Assembly (NCBI GenBank): GCA_034509495.1
Contig: CM067512.1
Location: 2,541,573-2,605,572, forward strand
DNA: 64,000 nt
Direction of reading: 5' to 3'
Source of the DNA: Acestrorhynchus altus
Taxonomy: Eukaryota > Chordata > Actinopteri > Characiformes > Acestrorhynchidae
Part shown: one piece after another, positions 10,791 through 22,645 of the stretch
Layout of the letters: each line of letters starts with the position of its first letter
Numbering within the stretch: the stretch's first letter is position 1
Program-made: the position numbers and the translations under genes
The notes under the pieces: model-generated
The model's input: the letters and a program-made list of their open reading frames with translations, nothing else
Databases searched by the model: none
What the model was told of the DNA's origin: nothing

Positions 10791-11319
10791 GAGGTGAGAC
10801 TACTTTACTAATGTTTACTAGCGAGACCCTCAATGTCGTTTTCGTTTTGTTTTGTCTTGCTCACCCCTCCATCGAGTTCTCTTGCTATGTTCAGCTACAC
10901 TTCCAGCAAGAGAGGTGTTGATGACGTGTGATCTGAGAAATTGGTTCTTATCACCGTCGACTTAGCTGGTTCAGCATCGGCTTGGTATGTCAAGGCACCA
11001 GCGTACCGTTCAGTACATGCAGACTAGAAGGCAGACACTGGGATGTCCTCCACAGCCCCACGTTTACCTCACGTTATATTGCTACAATAAAAATAACACT
11101 AATAGAGTTAGTATTCAGCAGCGGCTTACGCCATGTGCCTCTTTGAAATCCCGTGTTAAACTGCTTAAACTATGACAGCTACAACAGTCTTGAATCGCGA
11201 GCCAGCACAGCTCACCTTTACACAAATGTCTTATTTACATTTCCAGTCTTATTTACAATACATGCTCCGGAATGACTGATTAACTGAATGATTGTTTCAT
11301 CTGCATAATGCTGTAGAAC
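10791..11319. other. Gene-free stretch
   Basis: Nothing recognisable is seen. The short frame at 10987-11175 has no motif. Confidence 0.4.
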
Positions 11320-11800
11320 AAAGGCAGAAATAACAGGATTAGATGGTGTGACTTTGGGCAGAGGCGTTTCGAGGCTCGAGAGAAAAATCCCAGCGCCAGA
11401 GAGGCATTCTATTAACTTAGAAGGAGGTATAGCGTGACTTCAAACCTAATCTCTGTACGAATCTATTAATAATTGTATAAATCAAATCTAAATATTTTAC
11501 CTTTTGGGATGAAAACAAAGAGATGCTCCACAAACAAATGATTAAGCGAGATTAAATTATGTTTAAAGCTCGGGCTGTTTTGAGGGTGATTTAGCATAAA
11601 ATGATCTATTTATGTGGAGTTTTTGACACCACATTAGGCATCAGTCATGAACGGCTAAACGCCTGATGTTTGACTGGCGAGAAACAACAGACTCTTGTGG
11701 CTCTTACTAGGGCGATCTCCATAACTGCGACGAATCTCACGGCGGGATTTTACGGCTGAGCGAAAGACCGTCTGGCACTATCTGGCTGGAAGAGGGGAAG
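11320..11800. promoter_or_regulatory. Candidate conserved non-coding element (CNE-like)
   Basis: Single-copy and motif-rich, with CTATTAATAATTGTATAAAT at 11463, a GATTAAATTATG word at about 11550, ATGATCTATTTATG near 11600 and ACTGCGACGAATCTCACGGC near 11723. It has no frame longer than a few dozen codons and no relation to repeats elsewhere in the window. Regulatory function is inference. Confidence 0.3.
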
Positions 11801-11976
11801 ACAGAATAGTAATCAAAAGAGCGACGAAGGGGGAGAGTCTGGTTATTATTATCATTAAAATAAGGATTGGAGATAAAGCAGGATGAGTTCTGGGGATTGA
11901 AGGAGATCGTAGCAAAGGATTACCTCTAGTGCTGTGAGGATTACTATAAATTATTACTACAAGAGGAGGAAAACAA

Positions 11977-11997
11977 ACACACACACAGACACACACA

Positions 11998-12044
<47 letters not shown>
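11977..12044. repeat. (AC)n microsatellite with nearby GT tract
   Basis: An interrupted then pure AC tract. A short GT tract follows at about 12079-12092, so the two can pair as a short hairpin. Confidence 0.95.
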
Positions 12045-12397
12045 GTAACTAGTATATGTAATAAACATGTCCATATATGTGTGTGTGTGTGTATCTATAT
12101 ATATAATGAGGAAGTATTAGACATTTACTGTTTGAGAATCTCTAAAATTAGAATCATCATCAGAGAGGACTTTGCAGGGCCTCAGTGCATGTGCCACTAA
12201 GCTCCAGAGATTACAGGGTTGAGGTTCCATTCCCATGAAAATGACTCCAGAGGATAAGATGATGACCGACTGACATTCGTTTGGTTTGCTCTTGATTGTA
12301 GACGGGACCGAGATCACGTTTTTAGGTGCAGAAGAGATTGAATGATCTCAAAATGACAAAGTTCATCTTTACAACGGTGCATATATTTCTACATGCA

Positions 12398-12475
12398 GAG
12401 AGAAAAAGAAAGAGGAGAGACAGAGAGAGAGAGAAGAGAGAGAGCGAGAGAGAGAAAGCGAGAGAGAGGCAATAC
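12398..12475. repeat. (GA)n-rich tract
   Basis: A purine-rich GA/GAAA low-complexity tract. Confidence 0.9.
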
Positions 12476-12611
12476 ATATACCTAGAATATAAAATGCGCA
12501 AGTTATTGGGAGGATTTTAGTTATTAATTCAATCTGTTCTCCAGTGAAATGATTACAATCCGATGTGGTATTACAGCTGCATGCTCCAGTGTTTATAAAG
12601 AGGATATGATC

Positions 12612-12715
12612 GAGAGAGAGAGAGAGAGTGAGAGAGGGTGAAAGAGATAAAGAGAGGAAGTGAAGAGAAGATAAGAAAGAAAAGAAAGAAGAAAGAAAGA
12701 GAAAGAAGGTGAGAT

Positions 12716-12757
<42 letters not shown>

Positions 12758-12801
12758 GGGAGAGAGAGAGAGAGAGTGAGAGAGATAAGAAAGAAGGATA
12801 A

Positions 12802-12836
<35 letters not shown>

Positions 12837-12837
12837 T

Positions 12838-12885
<48 letters not shown>

Positions 12886-12904
12886 AGGCGAGATAAAGAG
12901 AGAG

Positions 12905-12938
<34 letters not shown>
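12612..12938. repeat. Long (GA)n/(GAAA)n purine tract
   Basis: About 330 bases of GA, GAAA and GATAA words, with a pure (GAAA)n core near 12839-12890. The long minus-strand Ser/Leu frame and the plus-strand Arg/Glu frame across it are composition artefacts. Confidence 0.96.
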
Positions 12939-12939
<1 letters not shown>

Positions 12940-13084
12940 TTTGCTGTTAAGGGAATGCTGTGCAGTTCTATTCCGGCCTGTTTGGTGGGTGTTTTTAACT
13001 GAGCTGTACGTTAGAGCAGCAGACCCTCTGAGAGGTGAGTGCACTGCCTGTCTGTCCACCATCATGATCACTCATTCTGCCGTT

Positions 13085-13645
13085 TAAGTTTAACTACATG
13101 CAATTAAACTCACATTAAAAAAGGCAATTTCAGTGAGAAGCGAATGGCGAGTCAGAGCAGAAATGAAATGCCTTTCTGGAAGCACTTTTCAATCATAATA
13201 TCCAGCGGGAAAATTATCAACATTAAAATACTTTCGGAAGCATGCAAACAACATCCCACGTCTTTCATTAGTTCAGCAGGGCAAAGCTAATAGCCACATT
13301 AGGATCAAATCCCACGTCCAGCTTCAACCCTAATGCTTCTCCTTCCAATGTTTCCACAAAGAGCTAAAAATAAACTGCAATTGTAAAAGTTTCACATTGA
13401 AATAAAGTTTATTAAAAATGACTGAACACAAAATACTGCAGTCGTTAAATATGAGGATATGAGATGCATTTAATTATTTGCCATTAAAGGTGTCAAATTC
13501 CTACACTTACACCCACAGTAAGCAGTTATTGTGCCCTGGATTAATTAATATGCACAATTATATTTGAAAAGTTGGTCATTTAATTCTGCCATGAATAATT
13601 AAGATACAGTTTGACAAACGGTTTAATACAGGCATTTCCTCTGCA
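13085..13645. promoter_or_regulatory. Candidate conserved non-coding element (CNE-like)
   Basis: About 550 bases of single-copy sequence rich in homeodomain-type sites. TTAATTAA lies at 13541 within GGATTAATTAATATGCA, GAATAATTAAG is near 13594, and CATTTAATTATTTGCC is near 13467. TTCCACAAAG and TTTCACATTG are also present. It ends where the 40-bp minisatellite begins. This is one of the most enhancer-like blocks in the window by eye, but conservation was not tested. Confidence 0.35.
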
Positions 13646-13656
13646 GTAATGAAAAA

Positions 13657-13914
13657 CCCCCACCTTCTGCTTCCTCACTGGCCACTTTATTAGAAACACC
13701 CACCTTCTGCTTCCTCACTGGCCACTTTATTAGAAACACCCACCTTCTGCTTCATCACTGGCCACTTTATTAGAAACACCCACCTTCTGCTTCATCACTG
13801 GCCACTTTATTAGAAACTCCTATGTTGTGCTTCATCACTGGCCACTTTATTAGAAACTCCTACGTTGTGCTTCATCACTGGCCACTTTATTAGAAACACC
13901 TATCTTGCATTTAA
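13657..13914. repeat. 40-bp minisatellite, locus 2
   Basis: Six units start at 13675, 13715, 13755, 13795, 13835 and 13875, an exact 40-base period. The core is TCACTGGCCACTTTATTAGA. The variable half changes from CACCTTCTGC to TATGTTGTGC along the array. It is the same unit as at 2104-2200 and in the same orientation. Confidence 0.96.
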
Positions 13915-13990
13915 TTAGAAATGGGTGGTGCGTAACCATGGAAATGGATGCATGGATGTTACCATAGTAATAGGCAAAAATGCACATTCA

Positions 13991-13995
<5 letters not shown>

Positions 13996-14052
<57 letters not shown>

Positions 14053-14070
14053 ACACACACTCACACACAC
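13996..14070. repeat. (CA)n microsatellite
   Basis: A nearly pure CA tract of about 75 bases. Confidence 0.96.
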
Positions 14071-15091
14071 ATTCTAGGTCAGTGTGAAATTCTGTCTGGA
14101 CGAATCTCAGATGTAGTTGTTCGCTACAGGGCGCTTTTTAGCTCTTCACCCGGTTCCTCCTTCAAACCCACAATCAGTCAATAGCCATAAGCTGCTCCCC
14201 AACAAGCGCTGCCTTCCAAACACAGCCATCAATAACTAGGCAGAGGACTGCAAGGCGAGTGGCTCGCGAGGTTAATTTGATCGACTGTATTTGGCAGTGG
14301 GGCTCCATGGGGGTCCGCCATGTCCCATCAGCCCCTGCACAGCGTGAGGCCTTCACACACCCAGCACACCGTCCTCCAGTATGGATTACATTTACCTTTG
14401 GTCATGTTTCACATCAGCCCAGTGCAGCACCTACTGTGTACATGCACATGTAGGGTGATGTAAGAACAGAAGGAAAATCCCTGCGTGAGCTCAGCGGGAA
14501 GCCCGTCTTGGTTTGGGAAGTGGCTGGTTTTTATGCCTTGCTTGCTGTTAGACACCATTTGAAGATGAGATAACAGTTACTACGTTTATGTGAACAGAAC
14601 ACATGGACTTCTCACAACTTTTCCACTCTGGATTGTTTTTTCCTGACCCTGTCCGTTTCCCTGGGAGAGTTCGGAACGTTCGGCCGAGTGCGAAAGCTGT
14701 TTTCGAGCCTGGAGCAGTCCAGGGTTCTGATCTCTGGTCCTCCTGGAAATGGTGGGCTATGGTTCACTTCAAGTGAGTCTTGCCGCAGGACAAAACGCCG
14801 CAGTTGGTGTTGTGTAGTGTAGTGGGAAACAACACCACCTACCTCGCGACAGACTGGAGTTTGAGGATGCTTCTTCGATAAATTTGAAAAAACGAATCCG
14901 ACTGGAATTTCACTCTGGAATTCTCAGATGTCTGGGATTCCAGCTGACATGATGATGATTTCGGGTGCATGATGTTATAATGAATAATGGAGGATATTAA
15001 TGTTTCTAAGGTTTGCTTTTAGAGATTTTGTGGGATGTTTTTTGTAGATTAATGAACTTTTATTCGCCTTAAAATGAGAAAACTATTAAAA
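14071..15091. other. Gene-free, partly motif-rich stretch
   Basis: No gene was recognised. The part at about 14180-14600 is single-copy with words such as GAGGTTAATTTGATCGAC near 14268 and AGATGAGATAACAG near 14563, and could be a weak conserved-element candidate. Short frames on both strands at 14174-14453 overlap and have no motif. Confidence 0.35.
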
Positions 15092-15335
15092 GGAGACAAA
15101 TATTGCTATTTTCAGGAAATCTTAAACTTCTCAAATGTGTCTTCATTTATACGACAGAATGAAATATGTTTGAATATGACCATAATTTGATCAAAATGTA
15201 CTTGTGTTTCCTAATAAAGACTAAAAACTCTTTATATCTCTGACTTCCTGTTGGAAATTGATCATCCAGACTGTCTCTGAGTCTCTGAGATGAAAATTGT
15301 ATAACTTTGTTATTTGTAATAATTATTTGGAACAT
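15092..15335 (+). mobile_element. Dispersed repeat family A, copy 1 (left part)
   Basis: The ordered words GCTATTTTCAGGAAATC, TTTGATCAAAATGTACTTGT, CTGTTGGAAATTGATCATCC, GAGATGAAAATTG and GTTATTTGTAATAAT match the copies at 47935 and 57066. The family has no coding capacity visible and its class is unknown. It is probably a non-autonomous transposon. Confidence 0.75.
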
Positions 15336-15349
15336 TTCTCATCTGGTTA

Positions 15350-15450
15350 TAGAAATCTAGCGGCAGGTGAGTCCTTATGAGATGTTCAAACCACCTCAAC
15401 AGGCTCCTCTGAGGAAGTCTTCTGGAAAACAGGCTCATCATATTACAAAT
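15350..15450 (-). mobile_element. Possible LINE fragment
   Basis: The plus strand reads GAGATGTTCAAACCACCTCA and then CAGGCTCCTCTGAGGAAG, which resembles a phrase common in fish non-LTR element tails. On the minus strand, translation gives an LLRWFEHLIRT-like stretch. The fragment is short and the assignment is weak. Confidence 0.3.
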
Positions 15451-15559
15451 AAAGGAAAATACCTTCTGGGGTCCAAAGTCTAATAATAACCTCATATTGA
15501 CACTTTAAAAATGGACATTGTAAGGGATTCCATGCTGATGAAGTCAACCCCATCTTAAT

Positions 15560-16293
15560 AAAGCAGGCTGTCTGTGATTAAACTGAACTGAAGAAGCTGA
15601 AATGATCCACAAAGACTAATCTTTAACTATGAAATGTTGAAGGTCCTGTTTGTCACCTTGTATGGATGTGTTCTTCAGACTAAACAGTGATTCAGTGTCA
15701 TTTAGAGCTTGCCTAACTAACATTATCAGTCGCACTCCCACACTCCTGAACTGCCGCCCAGTTTTAAAGCCACAAATCGATCCTGACACTCCATTCATCA
15801 GCATGTTCATCATCCCTGGCAGTGGATGAGTGCCGTCTTCTTTACATCAAAGCTTTTCCACCCTTTCTTTCTCCCAGTGGGATATTCAAACACCCCTCCA
15901 CCCCCACCATGCACTAAAGGTTAGGTTATCAGCTGTTTAATAGGAAGCGGAAGAGCTGTGCAGTCGATGACACGCCGCTGTCTCTTGGAAGCACATCGAT
16001 GAGGTCCAGGCCGATCGATGTCGGCCAGGCTAAAGGGAGACAAACACGAGCACTCACGAGGGGGGGGCACACATGAATAAACAAACAAACAGTGCTGTAA
16101 ACAGCTGTTTATCTGCACCATTTCAGGAGAGGCTCATTGATTTAAACTCTGACCATCACGGATGGATGACAGGTTTGAAGGACTTTGGGTAAAAGGTGAG
16201 ATTAGTGTTCTGCATGTTTTACCTTCAGAATTAAATCAATACAAAGAAATTGATTTGGATTTTTCATTTGTTTAATCTTATGACCAAGAAATC
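15560..16293. other. Gene-free stretch
   Basis: No gene was recognised. Sequence around 15900-16140 (for example GGTTATCAGCTGTTTAATAG at about 15924 and a CGATCGATGTCGGCC word near 16012) is single-copy and could be a weak conserved-element candidate. Confidence 0.35.

Positions 16294-16386
<93 letters not shown>
16294..16386. repeat. (AAT)n microsatellite
   Basis: A pure AAT tract of about 93 bases, read as poly-tyrosine on the minus strand. Confidence 0.98.
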
Positions 16387-16392
16387 TTGTTA

Positions 16393-16565
16393 AGGTGTCA
16401 GTATTATACCTTCTGAGGACTTTTATTCTGAAATTTGGACTCTGCATGAGCAAAGAAACAGACAGCAAATAGATAGTTATGATGTGTTTCATGTCTGTAG
16501 GTTACTCTGATCCTGAGAATAGCAAAAAGGCCCTCACAATGCAAATATCTGGTTAAAGTGGTTCT
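16393..16565 (+). mobile_element. Dispersed repeat family A, right part
   Basis: TCAGTATTATACCTTCTGAG, GGACTTTTATTCTGAAATTT, and CATGTCTGTAGGTTACTCTG with GATCCTGAGAATAGC match the right ends of the copies at 47935-48455 and 57066-57475. The AAT microsatellite sits directly at its left edge. Confidence 0.78.
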
Positions 16566-17622
16566 CATGTCTCAGTGTTTGGGTTGCGATGACCAAAGAG
16601 CTACAGGTCGTACAGGACAGAGGAGTTTATTGTAGATTAATGAAATGAAAACCAGAAGAAATATGAGTCAGTGGAGTGAACATCCCTGCTTGCTCAACAT
16701 CAGTGCAGAACCTCTGAACATCTAAAGCACTCTGTCAGTCTTTCTAACTGCCTGTAAAAAAAATAAAAATTAAAAAAATACTTTTAATGAAAGCAGATGT
16801 TTCCTTTGTTAGGTTGCAGAAGGTTTAACTGATAAACAGAAATTATGCTTTTGTTATTGATGTCACCTTTCAGGTGCTGCAACCAACTTTTCAATCCAGA
16901 ATGAATCTCTAATAACATTAATATCCAGAATGAATCTCTAATATCATTAATATCCAGTATGAAGCTCTAATATTATGTAAAGTATATAGGTGGGGACAAA
17001 CTGTCAGGGCTGTACTCTTAGTATCTCAAGAAATGGTTCTAGATTATACCTGATTGTCTTCTCTAAACCCTAACAGCACTGTTATATGTTTTCATGCTGT
17101 CTTTCTCTCAAAGCTCTTGTAGTAATCCAGCCATATCAGGTTTTCCTCATGTGAAGAAATGTTTAACCAGGCAAAGAACCATTTAATCGCTGAAATGGTC
17201 CATTGAGTTGTTCAACGTGGAACCGCTGCCTTTGCCTTATAAAGAACTGTTCCATAACTCGTTTAGTATCTCTTTTAAAGGCTGTACAGATGAATAGTCT
17301 GCATAATACCAGTATGTGTAAAATGGGATGTGCTGCCCACAGTGTGAAAAATATCATATTCAAACTGTGATAATTGGGATGCAGTTGACTGTCGGGAGCT
17401 TTTGAAACTGTATAAGTACACCAACACGCGGTGTATAAGTATTCCCCCCTACACACACTAATATACACATATTTTAACACATATGTCCTAATTCCAGATG
17501 TTAATTCTCTTTTTCTGTTGCTTTAGTCTCAGCCCCTCAATCCGCCCCCCCATCATGAGACATGTTATCCTATTAGTATTCCCATTTAAAGTGCTAAAAG
17601 CTGCATCTGTGTGGCTGCATTA

Positions 17623-17624
<2 letters not shown>
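16566..17624. other. Gene-free stretch
   Basis: No gene was recognised. A short triple repeat of 'atccagaatgaatctctaat' type lies at about 16893-16975 with a period near 33 bases. The minus frame at 17163-17480 has no motif. Confidence 0.4.

Positions 17625-17690
<66 letters not shown>
17625..17690. repeat. (TG)n microsatellite
   Basis: A pure TG tract of about 66 bases. Confidence 0.97.
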
Positions 17691-17696
<6 letters not shown>

Positions 17697-17839
17697 TGTT
17701 TGGGGGTGTGTGGGGGATTTGTCCAGCCTGTACGGACGGTTAAATGTCCCCTCCCTTTTCCAGCCCACCACTCAATGTCAATTTAACACACAGCAGACGT
17801 TTTACTTTATGCACAACATCTAAAGCTTTTTATTGGATT

Positions 17840-18070
17840 GAATCAATCACTGTGGCGATTGGCGAATGAACGCGGAGAGGAAAACAAAACAATGGCATCC
17901 CGTAATCCGACCGCATCGATTTGTTGGATGGCTGCTTCATAACAGCATATTTATTCGTTCTTTATTGAATCAGGCTGTCCCAACTGGGCCGTGTGTCACC
18001 AATAGTACGAGCAGATTGTGGCTGGATTACTTAAGGACAAATGGGCGCTAATGAAAGCATGATCAGTGAA
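17840..18070. promoter_or_regulatory. Candidate conserved non-coding element (CNE-like)
   Basis: Single-copy block with AAAACAAAACAATGG, CATATTTATTCG, GGATTACTTAAGG and GCGCTAATGAAAGC words. It stands between a TG microsatellite and the 73-bp minisatellite. Regulatory function is inferred from composition. Confidence 0.27.
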
Positions 18071-18159
18071 GCAAAACGAGAAGAAAAGAAAAGAAAACAG
18101 AAACTGATTGAGATAGTCACACATCAGGTTTGAATTATAATAACACTCCACGCTGAGAC

Positions 18160-18365
18160 GGAGATGCAGTCTCTCATTAGGGTGAATATTAATAACTCTA
18201 AATGTAGGTATTGTGATATACACTGAGGAGGAGGAGCTACAGTCTCTCATTAGGGCGAATATTAATAACTGTAAATGTAGGTGTTGTGATATACATTGAG
18301 GGGGAGGAGCTACAGTCTCTCACTAGAGTGAATTTTAATAACTCTAAATGTAGGTATTGTGATAT
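18160..18365 (+). repeat. 73-bp minisatellite, locus 1
   Basis: Units beginning CAGTCTCTCA start at 18167, 18240 and 18313, an exact 73-base period. Each carries GAATATTAATAACT, AAATGTAGGTATTGTGATAT and GAGGAGGAGCTA words. The reverse complement of the same unit forms the array at 34280-34460. Confidence 0.95.
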
Positions 18366-18625
18366 TTTAGGTTAACCCTAGACCCCCCAGTCAAATCTTA
18401 GCACCCCCCGCCCATTCTTAAATGTCTAGTGATGCGCCTGCATGGTAATCATTCCTGCCTTGCGCTCGATGATTCCAGGTGGGCACTGGATGGACCCTAT
18501 CAAGATAATGACCGACTGACTTCAACATGCAAATATACTTGGCCAAAATGTACCTCTGGTCCTGATTTCTTTAAAAAAAGGTAAATTGCTGTCGTATCTC
18601 ACTTGACTGTGCGTTTCTTTTCTAG

Positions 18626-18628
<3 letters not shown>
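18366..18628. other. Gene-free stretch
   Basis: Nothing recognisable is seen between the 73-bp array and the AAAT tract. Confidence 0.4.
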
Positions 18629-18682
<54 letters not shown>

Positions 18683-18683
18683 A
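18629..18683. repeat. (AAAT)n microsatellite
   Basis: A pure AAAT tract of about 55 bases. Confidence 0.97.
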
Positions 18684-18689
18684 AGAGTA

Positions 18690-19640
18690 CAGTAGGCTTC
18701 TGCTTTTAAACGGCCTGTCGAGTGAGAAAGGGCTGCACTCTTTTACGCGGTGCAGGGCGCGTGCAAATCGTTTAAATGTAAAAGTGCTTCATCTGGCTGT
18801 GTGTGTAAGGGTGTGCATGTGTGAGCGTGTGTTTTGCTCTCTCACTTGGCAGCCGCACACTCTGTAGAGTCTGGGTCTGGCTGGCTTGAATAGCGTTTGT
18901 GGGGGCTATTACGCGACACTGGTTCATAACAGCACATTCAGATGAGACTCGCGCCACATGAAAGCTGCGAGAAAAAGAGAGCTTTCTCCGTTCCTCCGAG
19001 CCGAGGAGGTGAAAGAGGAACAAATGCCCTCAGGATTGAGGGATTGATCTCTCGTCTGCTTGTTTTTCAGGATCCTGGTGTGTGCTCAACCATCACTTCT
19101 ACAATTCCCTCGTATTCCGGAGGCCGCGTCGTGAATAAGTTGCAGTCGTGCCGTCCCTCGGTTTCTGAAAGCGGAGGAAAACTTCCTTTTTGATGCTGCG
19201 CGTTGGTCAGCGATGGTCGGGGAGCTTGTTTACTATGAGCTTTAATGTTTTTTTTTTGTTGTTGTTTTTTTTTTTTCCTGCCTCGGTCCGTCTGCTTATC
19301 AATTCAAGAGGTTGCCATGGTTATATACAATCTATTCATGAGAAGGATGAGTGTTATTTATTTATTTATCTCGCGAGTCCCATTTCTCTCTCCAGATATC
19401 ACACCATTATCAATCCCCACTGAGACTTTAATTATTCCTCTTGGCATGCTTGTATATGAGCCAGCGTGAATGATATATGCGCTCTTATGTCTTTTCTACA
19501 GAGGCCAGCACTGCTGCCTTACAAGGGAAAGGCCTTCCTATTGAAATCCAAACTCCAGTGTGTCTTCCGGAGCAAAATACAGCTGGTGTGAATAGATGGC
19601 CTTAGAAGGAGAAGACCGTAAACACAGAGCACACCCTGCA
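18690..19640. promoter_or_regulatory. Long CNE-like single-copy block
   Basis: Nearly 1 kb without interspersed repeats, apart from a T-rich run at about 19249-19277. Motif-like words include GCGTGCAAATCG near 18759, TTGCCATGGTTATATACAAT near 19312, CTTTAATTATTCC near 19426 and GAGCCAGCGTGAATGATATA near 19458. Open frames at 18942-19193 and 19190-19469 have no recognisable family. It may hold several regulatory elements, or an unrecognised exon; neither can be shown here. Confidence 0.27.
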
Positions 19641-21094
19641 GAACCCAATGATTTGACACGTTCGCGCGGAGAAGTGTAGAACGGAGTTAAAGTAAAAAGC
19701 AGGTGGAGGACAGAGGTATGATTGTCCCCCTCTCAAAGAACACGGAATGTGTTTCCCCTAAGAAAAATACAGTCCTCCTGCTTAAACAGAGGTGCTGTCA
19801 GAGTCCTATGCATTTCACAGACTGCAAAATGCCTCCGGCTGACAGTGTTTGCTTGGTGACACTGTATTTGAACCGTGTTTACTGTAAGTTTATTAATCTA
19901 TCCATAATGAATATGAAGTGGGGTGTTTTCTTAGTCTATGCTTAAAACAAACAAACAAACAAAACAAAACACGAACTGCTCTTAGTCCAGTATGAATTTG
20001 CAATATTTGTAATACTTGTGTTTGTAATAATATATTTGCAGAACTATAAAATGATTTGAATTTAAGAATTTTAATGTATACATGCAATAAAATAATGAAA
20101 ATGTTAAAAATGTTAATTATTTAAAATTAGATTCTTGGGATTTATAACATAAGTAAGTAACAGGCTACTTTTGATTTTTTTGTACTAAAATATCCATAAT
20201 TCATAATTATATATTTTGTTTACGTGACCTGGTATCTTTATTTTTATCGTTGCAGAAGCAACAGGAGTGAAAAAGTGCTTTTTCTTTAAGCTGAGCTGAA
20301 AAATGAAAAGAGGGCGATCCAGGGAAACGTGTACATGTTGTGTATCTCTGCTCCAAATGATCAGCCTTGATAGAAATTCCCTGCTCAATTTCTTCCATTA
20401 GTAAAAATGGCCAATTTTCTCGCACCAATGTCTGACAGCTGTGGGCAGAAAGGAAGAGGACACTTGATTCTCAGCAGGAACGGCCGAACACTCGGACGAC
20501 ACTAAGCCAGTCACTGTTTCTCATCTTTCGGGTGTTTTTTTTTTAGCCTCAGCTCGAGCCAGACGGCTGCATTTGTTAGACGAGTGTCTATAAAACCAGA
20601 CAAAGACAACACAGCCTTGACCTGATCAAACACACACCCACACACACACACACAAACACACACACAGACACACAGACCTACCTAAAAGTGTGTTAACCGC
20701 AGGGCATAAACAGAACACATGCACTGTGGGAAATCATATGGTAAAGTTTACAGTAATGCATTTGTAGTAACGGTGTTGTTACTCTATTAGAAAGAAGCTC
20801 AAATAGAATTAAATGCAGCACTGAAAACAACTAACTACAGTTATAGTTTTATATTTAAAAGAAAAGGTAAGAATGGACACATTTATTTAAGAGAATTCAC
20901 AATGTTAATCGAACCCTTTTTGGTGGTCTATACCATTTAAGCCTCCACGTGGTTCTTTATGTTCTCATGAATGAATGCAGAACCATTTTAATCAAATCCA
21001 TTACTACACAACCTGCAAATTCATAATGGAAATGAAATCACACCATAATCATTCAAATCAAACTGTAAAAAATCAGTCAGACTAAAAACTACAC
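19641..21094. other. Gene-free stretch
   Basis: No gene was recognised. A short (CA)n-rich tract is at about 20630-20677. Single-copy motif-rich sequence at about 20380-20580 could be a weak conserved-element candidate. Overlapping minus frames at 20185-20428 have no family features. Confidence 0.4.
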
Positions 21095-21608
21095 AAAATC
21101 ACTACACTATCACAACTTTCATCCAACAAACACTACACAAAGTCCAGATTCATACTGGATTAAAATCACTACACTATCACAATTTACATCCAACAAACAC
21201 TACACAACTTCCAGATTCATACTGGATTAAAATCACTACACTATCACAACTTTCATCCTACAAACACTACACAAAGTCCAGATTCATACTGGATTAAAAT
21301 CAGTACACCATCATTATGCTCATCCTACAAACACTACACAAAGTCCAGATTCATACTGGATTAAAATCACTACACCATCATTATGCTCAGCCTATAAACA
21401 CTACACAAAGTCCAGATTCATACTGGATTAAAATCACTACATTATCACAACTTACATCCAACAAACACTACACAACTTCCAGATTCATACTGGATAAAAA
21501 TCACTAAACTATCACAACTTTCAGCCTATAAACACTACACAATTTCCAGATTCATACTGGATTAAAATCACTACACCACCATTATGCTCAGCCTAGAAAC
21601 ACTACACA
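21095..21608. repeat. 67-bp minisatellite
   Basis: The word CCAGATTCATACTGGAT recurs at 21144, 21211, 21278, 21345, 21412, 21479 and 21546, always 67 bases apart. That gives about 7.7 units. Each unit also has ATCACTACAC, and AACACTACACAA. The unit is A/C-rich on the plus strand and unrelated to the 67-bp repeat at 3013. Confidence 0.97.
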
Positions 21609-22179
21609 CACATACAAATAATGCACATTTCTCAGTTTTTTTACGAAATAACAAAACGTAGATAGATACGCTCTAGCTTCATGTCTCATCAGAAGAAACT
21701 CCAGCTGAAGATCCTCGAGTTCCCATTCCTTGCCTCAGCACACCTTGTGTGTGGTCTGCACTTTGCAAACTATTTCTCTGACATGGTTCAGATTCAGATC
21801 ACTGCTGAATACTGATGAATCTACATTCGAGGCACAGGAACCCCTCATGCGTGGACCTGCTCTGAATCGTTCTGTATGACGTCTCCATTCCTGAACAGTT
21901 TGTTGATGAACAGAAGATGTTTATTTGCGAAATAATGATCATTTTGATTTTTCATTTCTGTTCATTGGACTTGCTCTGAGCTCTGGATCCTACCCACCTT
22001 GACTCTGCCCTGGTTCTGCAGCGAGGGTAGCAGCAGCCTCATGCGGTTGCTGTGGTCTGGTCGTCATTAAGCTCAGGCCTGTGAGGGTTTTAGATGAGTC
22101 TAGAGAACACTAACACACACACAGGGCCTAAAAGAATCAAACCGTGAAGTGCTTGGCAGACATAATTTTCGAATCTTTC
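21609..22179. other. Gene-free stretch
   Basis: No gene or repeat family was recognised. Confidence 0.4.
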
Positions 22180-22560
22180 TCCTTTAGCTAATACAATTCA
22201 GCACGTTTCAGTCAGCGGCAGAGATAATACAGGTTTCTCTCTATGATAGCCAAGCGGTGGAAAGCCAAGTTAATAAGAATCCGCACTTGGCTCGCGGTCG
22301 AAAGCACTGGGCCGATAAGCACCGAAATCTTGGAATGGGGGGTGGGGGGAGGAGACGTTATGGGTGGGGTGGGGTGGGGTAAAGAAAGAAAAGGATTTTA
22401 TTGCTTGTGCCAGCAGGTTGAATAATGATTATCAGCGCTGTGTATCTCTCACATCGGGAGTCATAGCAAAGAAAGTCGATGCCTGAGGGGTCTCAAAGCC
22501 TCCACGTGTGTTGAGGAGTCAAATTTGATCTCTATTAATAAGTGAAAAGAAGCTATAGTA
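22180..22560. promoter_or_regulatory. CNE-like block with a quadruplex-type G run
   Basis: Single-copy sequence with CAGAGATAATACAGG near 22220, GTTGAATAATGATTATCAGC near 22416 and CTCTATTAATAAGTG near 22530. Inside it, 22337-22379 is extremely G-rich on the plus strand and ends with GGGTGGGGTGGGGTGGGG at 22362-22379, which fits a G-quadruplex pattern. Function is inference. Confidence 0.3.
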
Positions 22561-22641
22561 AAAATACGAGAGCCATGCAAATATTGCACTGACAAAGACT
22601 GGGAGGCTTCTGTGGAGTCCAAGTTTGGTGAACTGTATAGT

Positions 22642-22645
<4 letters not shown>

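Noticed and set aside
12571..13087. Long Ser/Leu frame on the minus strand and Arg/Glu frame on the plus strand
   Set aside because: Both are created by the GA/GAAA tract. Similar artefacts occur at 2668-2988, 36669-36908, 45145-45612 and 59370-59967.
18942..19193. Open frame of 83 codons in a CNE-like block
   Set aside because: No recognisable family and no evidence for splicing or start context. Composition alone does not support coding.
21095..21608. CRISPR-like regular spacing of a repeated word every 67 bases
   Set aside because: The whole 67-base unit repeats, so there are no unique spacers. It is a head-to-tail minisatellite in a eukaryotic sequence. The same applies to the 40-, 51-, 31- and 73-base arrays.
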